Source of the DNA: Variovorax sp. OAS795
GTDB taxonomy: Bacteria > Pseudomonadota > Gammaproteobacteria > Burkholderiales > Burkholderiaceae_C
Length of the DNA: 64,000 nt
Assembly (NCBI RefSeq): GCF_040546685.1
Contig: NZ_JBEPOH010000001.1
Coordinates: 4,216,001-4,280,000 of the forward strand
Reading direction: 5' to 3'
Positions within the stretch are counted from its first letter, which is position 1, and every line of letters starts with the position of its first letter. The notes under the pieces were generated by a model that was not told the origin of the DNA, made no database searches, and saw only the letters and a list, made by a program, of their open reading frames with translations. Positions 63,804 through 64,000 of the stretch are shown piece after piece. Made by a program: the position numbers and the translations under genes.

Positions 63804-64000
63804 ATGAAAATCGGAGAACTGGCCAAGGCCGCGAACACCCCGGTGGAAACCATCCGTTACTACGAGCGCGAGCAACTCCTGCCCGAACCGGCGCGCACCG
63901 ACGGCAACTACCGCATCTACGACGACGAGCATGCGCAGCGGCTGGGCTTCATCCGCCGCTGCCGTTCGCTGGACATGACGCTCGACGAGATCCGCAGCCT
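63804..64000 (+). CDS. cadR: MerR-family metal-responsive regulator (CadR/PbrR/ZntR group), partial
   Basis: First 65 codons only; the gene runs out of the window. N-terminal winged helix MKIGELAKAANTPVETIRYYEREQLLPEPAR with the wing GNYRIYDDEHAQRL, followed by SLDMTLDEIRSL, as in CadR/PbrR. The metal-binding C-terminus is missing from the window. Divergent from cadA, whose promoter it probably twists open when metal is bound. Confidence 0.88.
   Translation, partial: MKIGELAKAANTPVETIRYYEREQLLPEPARTDGNYRIYDDEHAQRLGFIRRCRSLDMTLDEIRS

Overview
The window looks like a chromosomal segment of a high-GC beta-proteobacterium of the order Burkholderiales, most probably Comamonadaceae and close to Variovorax. 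This is inferred from the secG / tRNA-Leu / nuoA-N / DUF2818 gene order, from the pmbA-darP-mogA block, from overall protein similarity as remembered, and from the short palindromic repeats between genes. There is no phage, plasmid, CRISPR or rRNA signature.

Region 1 (1-22,213, almost all minus strand) is housekeeping. From right to left it holds an aminotransferase, rpsO, pnp, a quinone oxidoreductase, tpiA, secG, tRNA-Leu(GAG), and then the complete 14-gene respiratory complex I operon nuoA-N. The operon tail continues into a DUF2818 membrane protein, a NUDIX hydrolase and the start of a DUF1178 gene. Region 2 (22,224-25,943) has a branched-chain-amino-acid-type binding protein, a small heat-shock protein, an esterase-like hydrolase and tsaD.

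Region 3 (26,029-43,752) is a nitrate assimilation island and the most interesting part. It encodes a NIT-ANTAR antiterminator (NasR-like), the nrtABC-type nitrate ABC transporter, a pseudo-receiver/ANTAR/PilJ fusion regulator, a NarK-type transporter, a PP2C phosphatase/Ser-Thr kinase, NADH nitrite reductase (nirB, nirD) with an extra exported PilJ-domain protein between them, a Mo-bisMGD assimilatory nitrate reductase with a C-terminal BFD domain, ybiB, and the SUMT gene cobA that supplies siroheme precursor. Near-consensus sigma-54 promoters can be read before nasR, nrtA and narK. The predicted 5' ends of the nrtA and narK transcripts carry hairpins whose hexanucleotide loops (AACGGC and AACGAA) fit the A1/G4 rule of ANTAR targets. 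The nrtA leader also has a large intrinsic terminator. This suggests NtrC/sigma-54 control by nitrogen limitation combined with nitrate-dependent antitermination.

Region 4 (43,788-48,354) is a spermidine/putrescine-type ABC importer with a possible sigma-54 promoter of its own. It is split by a long inverted-repeat element. Region 5 (48,487-60,109) contains a fatty acid hydroxylase/sterol desaturase, a YiiX-like lipoprotein, a BaiN-family flavoprotein, rpsU, yqeY, a NUDIX hydrolase, a TauE/SafE permease divergent from a LysR regulator, a nucleoside deoxyribosyltransferase-like gene, an AraC regulator divergent from a Tat-exported FAH-family hydrolase, pmbA, darP and mogA. Region 6 (60,128-64,000) has a CPA2 antiporter, a Zn/Cd/Pb P-type ATPase and a divergent MerR-family regulator cut by the window edge.

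Two related mini-ORFs (10,813-10,896 and 29,870-29,932) each fill a gap between two operon genes exactly, with ATGA overlaps at both ends. They are an unexpected observation that does not match any feature I know.
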